The notes under the pieces were generated by a model. The model had not been told where the DNA came from and searched no databases. It saw nothing but the letters and a program-made list of their open reading frames with translations. Source: Strigops habroptila (taxonomy: Eukaryota; Chordata; Aves; Psittaciformes; Psittacidae). From it: a stretch of 64,000 bases of DNA. The stretch is from assembly GCF_004027225.2 (NCBI RefSeq), contig NC_044288.2:7119719-7183718 (forward strand). The letters are read 5' to 3'. This document shows, one piece after another, positions 11,576 through 25,800 of this stretch. The first letter of the stretch is position 1, and every line of letters begins with the position of its first letter. The position numbers and the translations under genes are program-made.

Positions 11576-12677
11576 ATGGGCAGCCAGGGCTCCAAGGCGG
11601 CCAAGGCGGGGGGCAGCGCCCCACCGGCCGGCCACGCCGCCGCCACCGAGCCCGCCAAAGCAAACGGGCAGGTAGGTACCGGGGGAGTGGGACACCGGGA
11701 GGCCCTGCCGGGGCGGGCGCGCAAAGGCGGCCATCGGCGGCTGCTCGGCGGGGAAGGGGCGGCGGTGACGGCCCCGGTGAGACCCTCCTGCCTGGCGGGT
11801 ACAGTGCGATGTGGCTTCGCCCGCGCCGCGCCCCGGGCTCCCTCCCGGTACCGGGTGTGGACCCGTCGGCCGCCTCGCCCCGGGACCGGGCGTGGAGCGC
11901 GGGCGCCGCCCGGTGGCAGCGCATTGACACCCACACACCCCCCTCCATGTCCGGTGTGTACCTCCCATCCTCCCCTCCCTGCTCCCGGTGCCCCGCTTTC
12001 TTCCCAGTTCCCCGGCGGGGTGCAGGGCTTTGGCGGGGAGGGTGTGCGGGGATGTGTGTGTGTTGCCGGTTCCCCGCCGCTGATGCGGTTCTCCGTTCCC
12101 CCCGCAGGAGAACGGCCATTTGAGGGTGAACGGGGACACGACGGCCCGGGCGGGGGGTGAAGCGGCAGCACCGAACGGGAACGGCTCGTCCGAGCCCCTC
12201 GAGGAGGAGGAGAGGAGGAAGAAGGGCGAGTCAGGCAGCGGGGACGCCATCGAGCCTGCTTCTCCTGCCGAGGCGGGGGATGCTCAGCCCGAGGGGGCCG
12301 CGGCCGCCCCCCGGGACACCCCCAAGAAGAAGAAGAAGTTCTCGTTCAAGAAATCCTTCAAGCTGAGCGGGATCTCCTTCAGGAAGAACAAGAAGGAAGC
12401 CGGGGACTCGGCGGGCTCCACTCCCTCGGAGGAGCAAGGCCAGGCCGGGGAGAGCCCCGGCAGCGCGACCGACGGGACGGAGTCCCCGGCTGCCTCCGGC
12501 GAAGGGGCGGCGGCGGCGCGGGGCGGACCCGTGGCGGGCACCGAGCCCGGGGGAAGCGGGGAGGAGAAGCAGCAGCAGCCGGAGGAGAGCCCCGGCGCCG
12601 CAGCCGAGCCAGGGGAACCCTCAAAACCTGCGGGGCCTGAGCCTATAGCAACCGCGGCAGAGCAGGAGGAGGAGTAG
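11576..12677 (+). CDS. MARCKSL1: MARCKS-like 1 (MacMARCKS/MRP), 2 exons
   Basis: Exons 11,576-11,671 and 12,108-12,677 join in frame (GT donor after CAG, AG acceptor) to give 221 aa. The N-terminus MGSQGSK is a myristoylation signal. The exon junction PAKANGQ-ENGH matches the family. Residues about 104-128 form the basic effector domain (PKKKKKFSF, then KKSFKLSG, then ISFRKNKK), which binds acidic phospholipids, calmodulin and actin and is phosphorylated by PKC. The rest is an acidic, Ala/Gly/Pro/Glu-rich disordered tail. Where, as I recall, human MARCKSL1 has Pro in the middle of the effector domain, this protein has Ser, as in MARCKS itself. The protein cycles between plasma membrane and cytosol and affects actin and cell motility. 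Synteny next to HDAC1 separates it from MARCKS. Confidence 0.95.
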
Positions 12678-13328
12678 ATCCCGCTTGGAATGTCCCAACC
12701 CCGGGAACGTCACGGACTCGCTGCCTCCCCCCCACACCTCCATCCCACCCAAACTGATGCGGCTTTTCAAAACCAACCCCCTCCCCGAGTGATTCCTTCC
12801 CATCTCCATTAGAGAGCTAGTTTGGATTCCCACCACCGTCACTACAACTTGGAGTAGTTCTACCTGAATCCTTTACAACGGTGGAGGGAGATTAACCTGG
12901 ACGTAACTGGAATTACAGTTTGTGATCACTGCTGGCTCCCAGCCACCTTCGAAGCCCAGTAACTGTTCAACGGATCCTTTTTCTTCTCTCTCTCAGTTTA
13001 CATTCCTGGTTCTGACTTTAAATGAAAGTATTTTGTGCTTTTTTTTTTTCCTAGAAATCAATGGCTTAAGAGCTAACCTGGTTAGGTTTTTATAACATCT
13101 TACTCTTGGCTTAAAACCATAAAGCTTGTAAGTCTGCTGTGTTTAATTCTGCTCTGGGGGTGTGGGGTGGATGGGGGGAGGGACCTGCAGCTGTAAATTG
13201 TGAAGCAATGTTGGGTTTCTCTGTAAATAATTTCTTTTTTTAATGGCCAAAACACTTGATTTGCATTTTTCTAACTTCTAAAAAGAAAGAAAAAAAGCTG
13301 TATGGGTTTTCTTGTAACATTTGAAAGG

Positions 13329-13334
13329 AATAAA
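13329..13334 (+). terminator. MARCKSL1: Polyadenylation signal AATAAA of MARCKSL1
   Basis: Canonical AATAAA about 650 bp after the stop codon, at the end of an AT-rich 3' UTR that contrasts with the GC-rich coding exon; the following 20-30 bases include a T-rich/GT context. A further AATAAA at 14,590-14,595 could serve a longer 3' UTR. Confidence 0.75.
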
Positions 13335-13359
13335 TGGTGACCCCTTCATGGGTGAGCTC

Positions 13360-15240
13360 GAGTCCTCCTTATCCTGGCTAAGGGCTGGGGATGGTCCCAG
13401 TTGCTTATTTAGTTCACCAGCTGCTGCATTTAATCACTCCAGCCCCCTTAATTGACTTGCAGCAGATGTAGAGCTGCAGCCACAAAGGACTTTCTCACAT
13501 GAGCCTCTTCTTGCTCAGGGTTGAGCTGGATGCTCCGTGCCTGTGTTCTTTGCGATCAGGTAGGGGGGAAAGAAAAAGCCTTTCCTGATAAGGAGGGGCC
13601 CAGGAGGGCTGCTGGATGAAATTCCCATTTTAAGCTTGCTTTCTTTAAATATTCTTTTAGACTAGGATGGCCTCCTCTTTCCTGAAAAGACATCTTGGAG
13701 CACAAGAACCATGCACTGGGAGCAAAGATTTACTTGCAAAGAGAAAATGGGTGCTACTATCAGTTGTCCCATCGACCTGCATAGGGACAGAGGTGATGTT
13801 TCCCGAGCAGGCAATAGGGCAGACCTTGAGGGCTGTGGCCTCTCTAAGTGCTGCAGCAGCAGTCCCTCCATTTAATGGCCTGCTCCTAATTCCCATCTAG
13901 CTCCTCGTGTCTGGGCTGGCAAAGGAGATGGAGAAGGGCAAGGACCCTTGTTTGCCCAATGGGATGGTGGGGCCTGGGGTGAGGACCATCTTCTGTAGCC
14001 TTGGAGTAGTTGGAAATAGCCGAAACTCTTAGTTTTACATAGCGCATTCTCCTATCAACAGCTAAAGCGAGTGACCTGATTCCAAATGCAGCCTGATGTT
14101 CATCCCTAGTTATCTGGAGGGGGCAAAAAAAATGGGTATTTTAAATGTAGTCACTGGTCTGCAACTGATTTTCAGGATTGCTGGGGGTCTGTGGCGGGAG
14201 GTGAGCTGCAGCAAGCCTCAGTGGGATGCAGGGCTCGGCACATCCCAGTGCAGCAGCCTGGCAGCCATTTTAGGAGACACTGGGAAGAGGAGGGCTGCGG
14301 TTGCACATTGGGGAGCATGAGCTGAGCTGGTCGGGGTCACCTCAATGGTGCACTTGGTTTTGTTCAAGGAGGATAGGATTTCAATTGTCTGCTGTGGTGA
14401 AGGGGATAAGAGAGTTTCCTGGAGTAATATTCCAGCAAGGAAAGTCAACTGTGCCATATAAAGCATTGTCGCGACGACAGCAACAGCAGAACTACCATCT
14501 TTTGCTTACGAACCTTATGAGCCTTTTATGCCCATTCCAGGTGTGATCCCTGCTCAAGTTACAGAATTATCCTGCTCTTACTTATATTAAATAAATTTTT
14601 TACACTTGAATACAAGATAAAACCCACTTAAGTTCATCCAAAAGATGCTCCCTTCCCGGAACGTTCCTCTTCCACATCAGTGTTGCTTTCAGAGCATCTA
14701 CTGCATGAAGGACCAACTCCGAACATACCACAAAGCCAATGCTGCTGGATGAGAACCCAGCTGTAATTGAGGAAAGAGACAACCCCCGTGACCCTTAGGA
14801 AAGTTGTGAGCACATAGACCCTGTGGTGTTTTGACTTACTTTTTGTGGAGAGAAGGGTCATGAGGAAAATTTCAAGGCTATTCTGTAAAGCACAGGGGAA
14901 AAGAAAAAACAAATCACAAAACCCCCAACCATCAACCAAAGAAACTGAGGCCATCTTTCATCTGCAGCATAGAGCGTGCTCCAAATAAAATGCTTTGCTG
15001 AATGGCATTTAAACCTACACATCCAGCCCTCTTCCTGAAAGAGGGAAAGCAATCCTGCCTCACCTCATATTTCTTTCCAAAGCTTTGTTACAGCTGCTGT
15101 GTTTTATGGCTGGCACCTACATTATACTTCGTGATCACAACCAGGCTACCGCTCCATTTTCCAGCAATGGCTCTGAAAACAAACTAAACCCAGCTCTTAA
15201 GCATTTCCTGTCAGCAGAAAGCAGCACAAACTCACACCAC
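13360..15240. other. Intergenic spacer between convergent MARCKSL1 and HDAC1
   Basis: About 1.9 kb between the two 3' ends. I see no conserved exon, RNA gene or identifiable transposon here. Short frames are present but not protein-like. Confidence 0.6.
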
Positions 15241-15258
15241 CCATAGAAATGTACCAGT

Positions 15259-15264
15259 TTTATT
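15259..15264 (-). terminator. HDAC1: Polyadenylation signal AATAAA of HDAC1
   Basis: Reads AATAAA on the minus strand, about 1.6 kb beyond the HDAC1 stop codon. The interval 15,240-16,883 would then be the 3' UTR; it contains AU-rich segments such as the TATATTTATA stretch around 16,755-16,806, of the kind found in regulated 3' UTRs. Other A-rich candidates inside the UTR could give shorter isoforms. Confidence 0.65.
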
Positions 15265-16883
15265 ACAAAGATTCTCAAAATTCAAAATAAAAGCATCTTT
15301 AAAAAAACCACACTATATCCCCCCCCCCCCAACCCCAACACAAAGATACACTGATCTCTCTTGCTTCACATACAAACACTGAAAAGCTGGAGTGAGGTGT
15401 CACTCGGATTCAAAAAGAGACTTAAAAACTCATGGTGGAAAAGGGAAAGGAAGTATTTAAAAAAATAAAACATTTTAAAAATAACCTGTGTGAAGTTAGC
15501 AGCATTATTAGAGTTGAAACCATCAGCAGCGCTCCGTGGGAGGTACAGATCCTCTTAGGGCCAGAGGAATCCCCCTGAGGAAGGAGAGCAGCGAGTCAAA
15601 ACTGCCTGCAAAACTTCAGCAAAGCATTTCCCCAGAAGCTTATCTAATGATCGGCTGTACACAACGAGATGCAAAAGAAAGGCGAGCTCTGGTCACAAAA
15701 GACCTCTGCGTGTGAGATGATAATGTGTGGGAGTAGGAAGAGGAGTAGTTATAAAAACGTAGAGCCCCATCTGCTGTTCCCTTATAAAGATAACAGCTCG
15801 GGAGGCTGATAAGAAGGGTCTCCTTGCTTACTGGCCTTGAGAGCAAGAGAGAGGAAAGGTTTGGTTTGAAAATGTTTGTAACTTCACTTCAGAGAAGAGT
15901 TTTTCAGTGAGTGACACACATCAATAAGAGATGTCAGCCAGACTCTGTTCACAAGTGGGGAATTTCTGTGGTGGTTTCAGCCTAGGACACGGCTCAGTAC
16001 TGAGGAAAGCACATGATGGCACATGCAGCACGGGCTCAATGAGCAGGGAAAGCAAAGCAGGCAGCCAAATGGGCAGTAACTCACTGCCCTCCCCAAAGAG
16101 GGGCGTAGGTATAGAAAAAAAGGTATAAAAGTTTCATCCCTTCTCTTACTCGAGATGCAGAATGCCAACCAACTGGATCTGCAAGAGCTTGGAAAGTGTT
16201 AACCACCACATGAGGGTGATTTTCAGTTTCCGTTTTCCAGATCTGCACCCTCAGGGCTCTGGGGCTGGTTCACTTTTCAGATTGCTTTTAAGCTGCTTCA
16301 TCTCTTTCCGCAAGTTTGCTGCAGGGAGGTAGCCAACTCTATTCAAGAACTGCACTATTTGACCCTGAGAAGCGGCACCAGCTTGCAGTTACTTGCCATG
16401 ATGGAATCAAACTGAAAACCAAAGGAATAATCAGTCTCTCACAGGCTTCATTTAGGAACTCGGATTCTCCCACAAAACAAAACGAGAAAGAAAATTCATG
16501 GCCATCTTTCCACCTAATTTGAAATGGAGATACTACTTCTACTTAAGTTATTCTTTTCCAAGGGTGGTTATTTCAGAGGAAAGAGTAAAGAAAGGAAGTG
16601 ATTTTTTCTTAAAGACACACTAAGGAGGCAGTGGAAGGCAAGGGTGAAACTTCCCAGTCACCAAATCTGGGCAGTGCAGGTCTGCCTACTCTGCAGAATC
16701 CTCCCTATCTGCTCCCAGCAGAGTGCAGCAAGGAATAATTTACAGTTCTCAAGTCATTTATATATTTATATAGAAATATATACAGAAACATATATAAAAT
16801 ATAAATCCTATGGAATAGGAGGCAACCAGAGAAGCTAACCTATGACAGCTACGCACTGACAGTACTGTCCAGCTGCAGCCATC

Positions 16884-19800
16884 TCAGGTGGATTTTGTCT
16901 CTTCCTTCACCCTGTGGAAGCAAGCAGTGAAGAATTTGGTTCAAACAAGCAGCCCAAGCTTTCGTAGCAAGTCAGGGTTGCTTGTTTAACCCTAAAAAAG
17001 CTGCTTATATGGCCCATCTTCATCTAAAACTTGTAACATGTTACTAATGAAGGCAGAGTATTTTTAAGCCCCTTCCATGGAGGCTCTCACAGTGCTTTAT
17101 CAGGTGTGTGGTTCTATATAGGCAAACTTCTTCCCATTAAGAGCTCACGCCAAAGCCACCCAAAATGACCATGTCTCTCCTCTAACCCCTCAACTTGTGC
17201 AACATCTCACTGGGGGAATGGGTGCTATTTAATCACAATGCCAAAAGATGGGGCTCACCCTTTGGGTTCTGCTTTCTCCTCTTTTGCCTTTTCCTCTTCT
17301 TTCTCGTCTATGAAAAAACCAGAAAGACACACAGTAGTGCAGTACGAAAGCACATGCCAAACAAAGTTCCAGAGCTGGGCGGGCTTCTAGTCCTAGCTCT
17401 CATCCTTACCCTTCTTCTCCTCTTCCTCCTTTTCCTCTTCAGTTTTCACACGTTTAGCTTTCTTGAAGTTGGCAACATTTTTGCGCCCTCCTTCCCCTTC
17501 ATCTTCAGAGTCAGAGAATTCTTCATCACATGATATTCTCTTGTCAGAATTGCGGACTGAGCATGAAGAGGACAAAGAGTTGTTTCAGGAGATTTAGAAG
17601 TCAGGAGACACCAAGCACTAACTTCTCCAAGTGCATCTACACATTGGAATGAACCACCAAGCCTATGTAAGTCAGAATTAGGCCATGATAAAAACTTTAT
17701 CTTTCTACCTGCTGTATCTTTTAGCTCATCACTCCAACTGCTCATGCCCAAGATCCAAGATCACATGTACGACTTGGAATAGTCATACCACTTGGAATAG
17801 GTACAGCGTGATGTCTAGACTTGACAGCGTAAGCAAGTTAACCAACCTCACACTGAGAAAAAATCTGTCTGCCAGATCTAAAGGCCATCAGCCAATCTGG
17901 ATATAAACTACCATTTTCACTGTGGAAGATAACTTGTGGGATCAAACCTGACAGTCTCCCAGAAAGCATCCTGTCATAGCACCTACATCACAGGAACTGT
18001 TTAAATTCTCACATTAAAGCCTAGGTTCTTCCATTATGGAAATCATCTGGCAATAGTGCTGCTTCTCCAAGGGAAAAAAAATAAAAATCTATCAACCCTG
18101 CAGTGCTGAGCATCATCGCTTTATCTTACAACAGCAACGGGGAAGATTCCAACTGAAGGACTGCAGAATCAAGCTGTATCTAAATCATATATCCTCCTCT
18201 CTTTATGAAGGTAACTCAGTCTGAAGCCTGCATGCTTCTCCAGCTAACACATCCTGCCCAGCTTTGGCACCCACAGGCTCTGCAACAGTACACTGCCCAG
18301 CCAGGCAACACAACCACACCAGACAAGCACGTACTTGAAATGCGTTTCTCAGGATCTTCTTCCTCTTCATCCCCACTGTCTTCCTGAACAGCATCCTCAG
18401 GAATTGGCTGCATCTGGACGCCAGGGGCATGAGGCAGCATGCGCAGATTCTCAAAGAGCCGTTGCCTAGAGCCAGCCAGGAAAGGAACACCTCCGTCAGC
18501 AAGATGCCATCCGTGGCTGCGAAGCCCTCAGTGGAAGGTGTCAGTCTCGCGAAGAGAAGCAAACACTTACTTGATCTTCTCGAGATATTCATTAGTATTC
18601 TGGTTAGTCATGTTTGAGGGACTGATGTGGAGCTTAAAATCTGGTCCAAAGTACTCAAAATAGTCGTTATACGGAAGTTCTGCAGGCAAGTTAAAAAGGA
18701 ATGAACACCAAATTACCGCTGGACTGGTGATGAAATACCACAAACACTTTATACTTCTACAGAAAAGCATGACTGCATTTACCTGGGCATAGGAGCAGAA
18801 GCTCTCCTAGCCCAAATTCAGATCAAAGCAGATAACTTGGCAACAGTGCAGTCAAAGCTTACTTGGCAGTTAAACGCTATCAGTGCACATCAAAGTTTTC
18901 AGTACAAGGTCATCTCATTTCAGTAAGTCGGCAAGGCTGCTGGGTACCTTTTGCCGGAAGGGAGAGCTACAGGACTAGAATGCAATCAAGAAGAGCTACT
19001 GCAAATGAAAGCATCCAAAAGCTCCTCCAAAGTAATAATCAAGAGCTAATGAAACATCTCAGGGTTGCTACCTCTCCCACAGCAACATCATTTTCCTGCG
19101 CTCAGTTACTAGAGTGTCCCTTAGTTCTTAGTCTTGCTTCAAAGGGGAGAATTACCATTGGGAATTTCTGTGTCCAAAGCCACAGCAGTCTCATAGGTCC
19201 AGCATCTAGCCACATTGCGGATTGTGTAGCCACCTCCTCCCAGCATCAGCATAGGCAAATTAAAACTTTTTACAAACTCCACACACTTGGCATGACCTGC
19301 AGCAAAAGCAGCGGGGGAAAGTGAGGTCACAGCCTCATGGCATAAGAACAGCAAACTTTTCAATGAAATCTCATTTTATCAGTTATGCCCATCCAATACA
19401 GGCACTGTACAGTACTCTTACCTTTGATGGTCAGATTAAAACACCCCAGCCTGTCCCCTGACAGAGAATCTGACCCGCACTGCAAGACAACTGCACTAGG
19501 CTGGAACGTCTCCATCACTTTAGATATCACCTAAACAAGAAACTCACTGTTACACACTCTCCACAGGACAGTGTCACAGCAACACAGTAATATCCATGTC
19601 AGCAACATGAAGGCATCCCTAGTGTTCCTACAGCTGCTGACTCCCCTATACTGGTAACACTGAGGCTCTTACAAAGAGAAGCTTACTGCTGACAGGCTGC
19701 AATTGTTAGGGAGGAATACAGACTGAATCAATCTCCCCAAAGACTGGTTTCATGAGCCACCCAATGACGAAGTATGAACCACAAGGAACCACTCAGCAAA

Positions 19801-22800
19801 GTGAGTGATATTCAAACTTACCGGCTTGAATATTGCTTCATAGGACTCATCATCGATTCCGTCCCGGAGGGGATAGTTGACAGCGTAGTACTTGCCTTTG
19901 CCTGCACCAATATCCTATTAGAGTGGAAGACAGGAGAGACCACAAGTCACCAGAGAACCAACTGCAACACAGAAATTGTTCTCCAAATTAGGAAGGGAAA
20001 CCTGGGATTCCACCAGTGTAATCCGAATGTAAGCCCAGAATTTGTCTCATGGACAAATACTGTTCTGACAGAAGGCAGCAAGAGACAGTTGACTCAAACC
20101 GCAGCTTATTGGCATAAGTGGGTGCACTGGCCCTCAATGTTCAGAGAAGAAAAATCTACTAGTACATGTTGCTCTGAGCACACAGGCTCCCATTTCCCTG
20201 GCAAAGGCACTTTCTTACACAGCAATAAAACTGGCAGCCAAAGCTCTAGTTCCAAACCTGTACGCTGCAGAGATGAGCAGCCCAAAATACCAGTTTGGGC
20301 TAACTGTGCAGCCTAGTAACTGAAGGAATCTATTTTTAAGATTTTATATATATATATTTAAATTTCCATTATCACTCTCATAACCAAGTGTTTTATTAAA
20401 AATAAGGGTTTAATTTATGGTGCAGAGTTGCATCACGCTGCACCAGGAAAGAATCCTGCAGCTGCATGCAGCTTGGCATTACCGCTGACAAACTCTAAGC
20501 AGGGCTGAAAAAGTACAACTCACAAGTGGAAGAGAAAAGAATTCAAATCAGAGAAAAGCATATGAGGAAAGGTAAAGAACCCTTTACCCCCAAGAACAGC
20601 ATTCTGGTAATGTCACAAAGTGAACCACACCTGCATCTAAGCCAAATGAGTGCCATGGTTAACACCACAATTCATTAACCTGTAGAACTGACTCATAGGA
20701 GAAAACGCCAAGATAAACCAACACAGGCAGAAGCACTCCCTCATAAACCTTCACCCCAAAGCCTGCATGACCAAGCTTAGTTTGCAAGTAGCTACAGATG
20801 ACAAACATGCCATCTTCAGAGTCCATTTTCTGAGCATAATCCCACTGGAAGGCTGCCAAGAGACTGATAGCAAAGCCTTGGGTTTATTACTATACGGGCC
20901 ATGATTACAGGGATGAACTACCCACTCCAAGAGCTGAGCCCTCAGAAAAAGGATGCCACTTTGAGAGCAGGAAACCCTAGGAAAGCAGTGATTTTAGTCA
21001 AATTAGTCTGACAGCAAATACGGAAGAGACCAAATTCCAGGGTAATTTTTTTGCTAAGCCTTCATTCTCACCCGCAGGTCCCCTGTTCCTGGGAAGTATT
21101 CACCGTACTTATGAAAGGACACAGTCATCACACGGTCTGTCGTATAAAAAGCTTCCTCCACACCATCTCCATGGTGGATATCAATGTCAATGTACAGCAC
21201 TCTCTGGTGATACCTAGGATCAGAAAGGAGTCAAAATACTGCATTTCTTCACAGCAGAAAATGTCTTCACCAGCACAGCAAATGAGAGGAGAGGAAGGAA
21301 CGTGGTGCTAACCCCCAGGCTGCCAGCTACCAGGCAGCTCCCTCTCCAGGGTCTACAAGCGAAAGAGCTGTGAAGAATAGACACGAGCCTTGGTCACCTG
21401 TGGAACAGAACCACAGAGGAAAATGAAGTGGCTTTTGCTGCTGCAACTGATCTTTGAAGGCAGACTCAACTCAGTTTATTCAGATTCAGCCAAATGACTG
21501 CTTAGACTTTTTACGTCCAAGCCTCCCACCGAGGTTTGCCTTGAGCCAAAAGCTGTCACATATTAGAGCTGTGGCCCATTTTCCAGGGTGGGTGGTAGAG
21601 GGAAGAGTCTAAAAGCAAGCACGCAATGCTTCAAGCTTCCTGTGTAGTGCCACCACTAGACACAGCCCTTTGGGAGAGAGGGTACTGCACCCCAAAAAAT
21701 AGCTGATTAAGCCCTCCTGGGAAAACACAGCTTAAAAAAAGCAACAAAAAGATAAGATTGGAAACAAAGCACTCGGAGGAAATGCAGCAGAATGGACAAA
21801 CAAAAGGGGTAAATAGCAGTGCCCATACTTTAAGAGCTCCAAGATAGCCAAGACGATATCATTGACATAACAGAAGCCAGAAGCCTCTGACTTCTTAGCG
21901 TGGTGAAGGCCTCCTGCCCAATTCACTGCAATATCTGTCTGTTGCTTGTTCAGCTTCACAGCACTGGCTGTTGGGAGAAGAGTTAAACAACGTTAGCACA
22001 AGAGCAAAGGCCCATGACAGAGATCAACGGGTAAACCACTGGTCCCTTATGATCACCTCTGCTTATGCGTGCGTTTGTGTCCTTCACAAAGCACAAGCCC
22101 AAGGGTTTAACATTGGATGCCTCCACAAATGAACAAAAAGCAAGGGAAGAGACATGCAGCTCTGTTTTGTCTGCACATGCTTTTCACAGCTTTCCACTTT
22201 TGCCTCAAAGCATGAAAGCTCCACAAACAAATCCATAGGATTCTAGCTGGGGTCACAGCTGAAGACAGTCTAGATTTCTCAGTGCCCTGAACAAAAGATT
22301 TTAACAAAAGGTTTTATCCAACATAAATGTAGGTCATTCACTGAATATGCATTCAGGCAAAGGAAGTTCTCTTCCCCCAACCCCTTCAAAAACTTTCTGC
22401 AAATCCTGAAAGTTTCCCAGGTTCAAAACAAATGATGTATTATGTGGAATTAGGACCAGAGAGCACGGAGCTACTTCAAAAGATGCTGCAGGCACTGCTT
22501 GTCCATACTGCTGAGCTACATTACAGGAAATAGAGACTTCTAGATGTCAGCATGGGAGTAGCAGCCACAAAGCTTTAATGCCTTTGCACAGCGATACCAG
22601 TCTTTCTGCAACAAAGTACTTGAAAATAGCAAAAGCATTTTAAATGTTCCAGCTTTCAGGGAGCTTACTGAAACCTTGCAGGATCTGTTTTGCCGGGTGT
22701 CCGTGAGACACTAGCTTTTTGTTGAAAACAACAGATAAAGTAGCCCTTGTCTTTCCTTTCCAGGTTCTGCCTGCCCTGAGCAAGGTTTTTACAACTTCTT

Positions 22801-25800
22801 TTTTTTTTCCTGTAAAGCTTACATTGATTTTTTACTAAACCCCTGTTGCTGCTGTGGTTTTATTTTAACTCTATCGCTGGTGATGTTATTATACCACTTA
22901 CAGAGCTTCACAGACTCAGTGAAGTAACCTGGACTACATTGACAAATGTAGAGGGATCTGTCAATGCACAAGGCTTGAACTCCCACATGGGAAGAAATCT
23001 GGATCTAATTGTTAAGGAAATCAGAAATATATTCACGGAGCTTCCCCACCACCACCTACAACAACGTACTTCCCAGACAGAATGACATTACACACATCCA
23101 CTTAAGAGAAAAAGGAAAGAACATATGACTCGTGAGCTTACCAACTGAACCTCCGGCAGAGAGCTGACAGAACTCAAACAGCCCATCAAACACAGGGCAG
23201 TCTTCCCCAACATTAACTTGAAAAGAATACAAAAGAGTTAGTAAGACAAAACTCCAAGTGGCAAAGCTTATACCACCACTCTGATTTAAAAAGCTAGACA
23301 GGTAAGCAAGCAACAGTTTTAAACATTGATAAAACATTAACGTAATCAACCTGAGGATGTCTGATGAGGCAAAAAAGGGTTTTGCTGTATGGAAGATGCT
23401 CTTGACTTGCAAGAAAATAGGAAAGCAGGTCCCAGGAGTGCTCGTGACAGCAGCACTCCATCTACCGGGGATCCAGAAACCAGGCAATCGCGGGGGAAAA
23501 TAAGAGGGCAGAGAGGAGCTCTCAGCGAGAGCTGTGTAATAATACCCATACACGTCCTCAGCTGCAACACAAGGTACTCTGCTCTGCTGAGGCAGCACAT
23601 GCTGGTCACCACAGGCACATACAGGCTGTGCAAAATGGGGACCAGCACCCCTAGCTACACCACACCGGCCACGCTGCTGCCTGGGCACCATGTTTTGGGG
23701 TGGGGGTGGGGATAGTGCTGTTTGTGACTGTAGAGTGACGCCAAGCTCCATTACACAACCCCACAGCAAGGGGTAAAGGGTTTTGTTCCTGTTTCCGGCT
23801 GTATTGCTGACGAGGAGCTGAGAAAGCAAACAGTGCCAGCGCTGCAGGAGAACATGGGGAATGGCAGGGAGTGGTGGGTACTGGACGAGAAGTTCACATC
23901 CACATCTGATTTGTTACACTTTGTACATTCTTTTTACTTCATATTGGGCAGCCAGTTTTTAAGTTCTCAGCAGTACTGTAGTTCTGGCCTAGATAAATTT
24001 TTTACTGTAAGTATTTCCATGATTAAAAATTAAAACAGTAACAACAGAGTTATATTGAATCTAGATTTTGCAAGATTAACTTTTACAAACAAAAAAAATC
24101 TGTACTTTTGTAACAACATCTGTAGAATGTTTTCATCTGTGCTTAATGAGTAAGGCACCACCAGCACAGTTCTTGCAGCACTGGAAACACATCAGTGCAC
24201 AGACTCCACAAAGACTTTGTGATAAGGGAGTCTGAATGGTCCCAGTTTGGGACAGGGAGACCCAGAAGGAAGCAATTGTTCCTGCTTTCCAATTGTTTCA
24301 GCAGGGCATGGCAACTGGCAGAGATTGAATAATCAACTCAAAGAGGTGGTTGGAAGCTTTCCCTGTTAAGTGAGGAGAATTTAAGTCATTGATTTCTGCA
24401 TGCCTCCCATTACAGCAAATTAAACCTCTTGCCCTTTAGGTGACAGAGCAGCTCTCCCAACTCCTCAGGCAGGCAACGGGCATGAGCAGAATGAAATTAG
24501 AGTCTGTTCATTACCTTTACTGCCCCTCAGAACTTTGTGGGCAGCAGTAACAGTATTTGAAGGCATCCTTCTGCTATACCTGACAAAGACAGGAGCTGCT
24601 GTGCAAACAGATGCCAGCTGGGCTTTTTCCCACCAGGAGATTCAAAGCAGCCAGTACTACTAAGGAGGGATTTAATAACAGGGGTCAATCACTGACTGTA
24701 GGCATAAATCTCTGGCATAAGACAATGAAGGGCATGGATGCTCCTTCTTCTTTGCATGGGTGAGTGAGAAGCTTTGTATCTGAGAGAGCACAATCAGAGA
24801 GACTAGCATTAAAGGTGGAAACATTCTCATGGAAATCATAGCAGCCACCCTTCCCTCAAAGGGAAAGCCGAAGCATCAAGTAGGCTACAAAGATCTGCCA
24901 CTGGACTTGGGAGCAGTGACCTTGTCTCCTACATCCCTAATCTCTGTTCTGAGCAGCGTGTGCTAGTTCTATAGCTACACAGAAGCTACTAATTTGAGGT
25001 CTTGCTGAAGCAGAGCTCTGCCTTCTGCATGTTTTAAGATTAATTTTCATATTTTGCCTCCTCCAGATAAAAATAGTTCTGTGGAAGTAGAGTACAGAAA
25101 ATGTTGACTACCAGAGAGCAGAGTGGGTGTTTTTGAGCTGTATCTGCTCCAGGGGCAAAGCATTCAGTTTCTGTAAATATGTACTTTGGTCTATTAAGAC
25201 ACATCATTTACTGCAGGGAGTCTTTCAATGTATATTACTCATGAACTACATTACCCATTTTGGCTTGTGCCTTAATACTTGTCCCCTTCAGCTCATACCG
25301 CATTTCCAAGTGCCTCTACTTCAGACTCAAGACCCACTGCTCCTCTAAATTGCAGACTACACTTAACTCCACATAAATAAAACCCATGGGCTAAGAGCTT
25401 TTTTCTGCTCTTGAGGACTGCAGTATGCAAGGCCAGAATACTGTTTAAATGAACCTTGAGCCCTCCCCACTATTTGTACTTGCTAGAAGTCTAGTTTGCT
25501 GCAGCCATTGCCAAAGAACTTCAGCTCAGAGTTGCGGAGACCCCAAAAAAAGGTTTCTATAACATTAAAGTCACCTTTAAAGGCCCTTCCATAGACTGGA
25601 GAGGTTGGAACAAGACATTATCTCACAAAATAAACCATTCTAACATCAAGTGGACAGGTATTATTGTGCATCTCAACCCTCTCCTACTTCCAAACTGCCA
25701 CTGCCCTGAAAATCCTTCAGAGTTACTGCAGATTTTGAACACAACTGGTAAGTTGTGGAGGGTTTTTGTTTGTTTGTTTTAAATTACAAGACCCTTTCCC

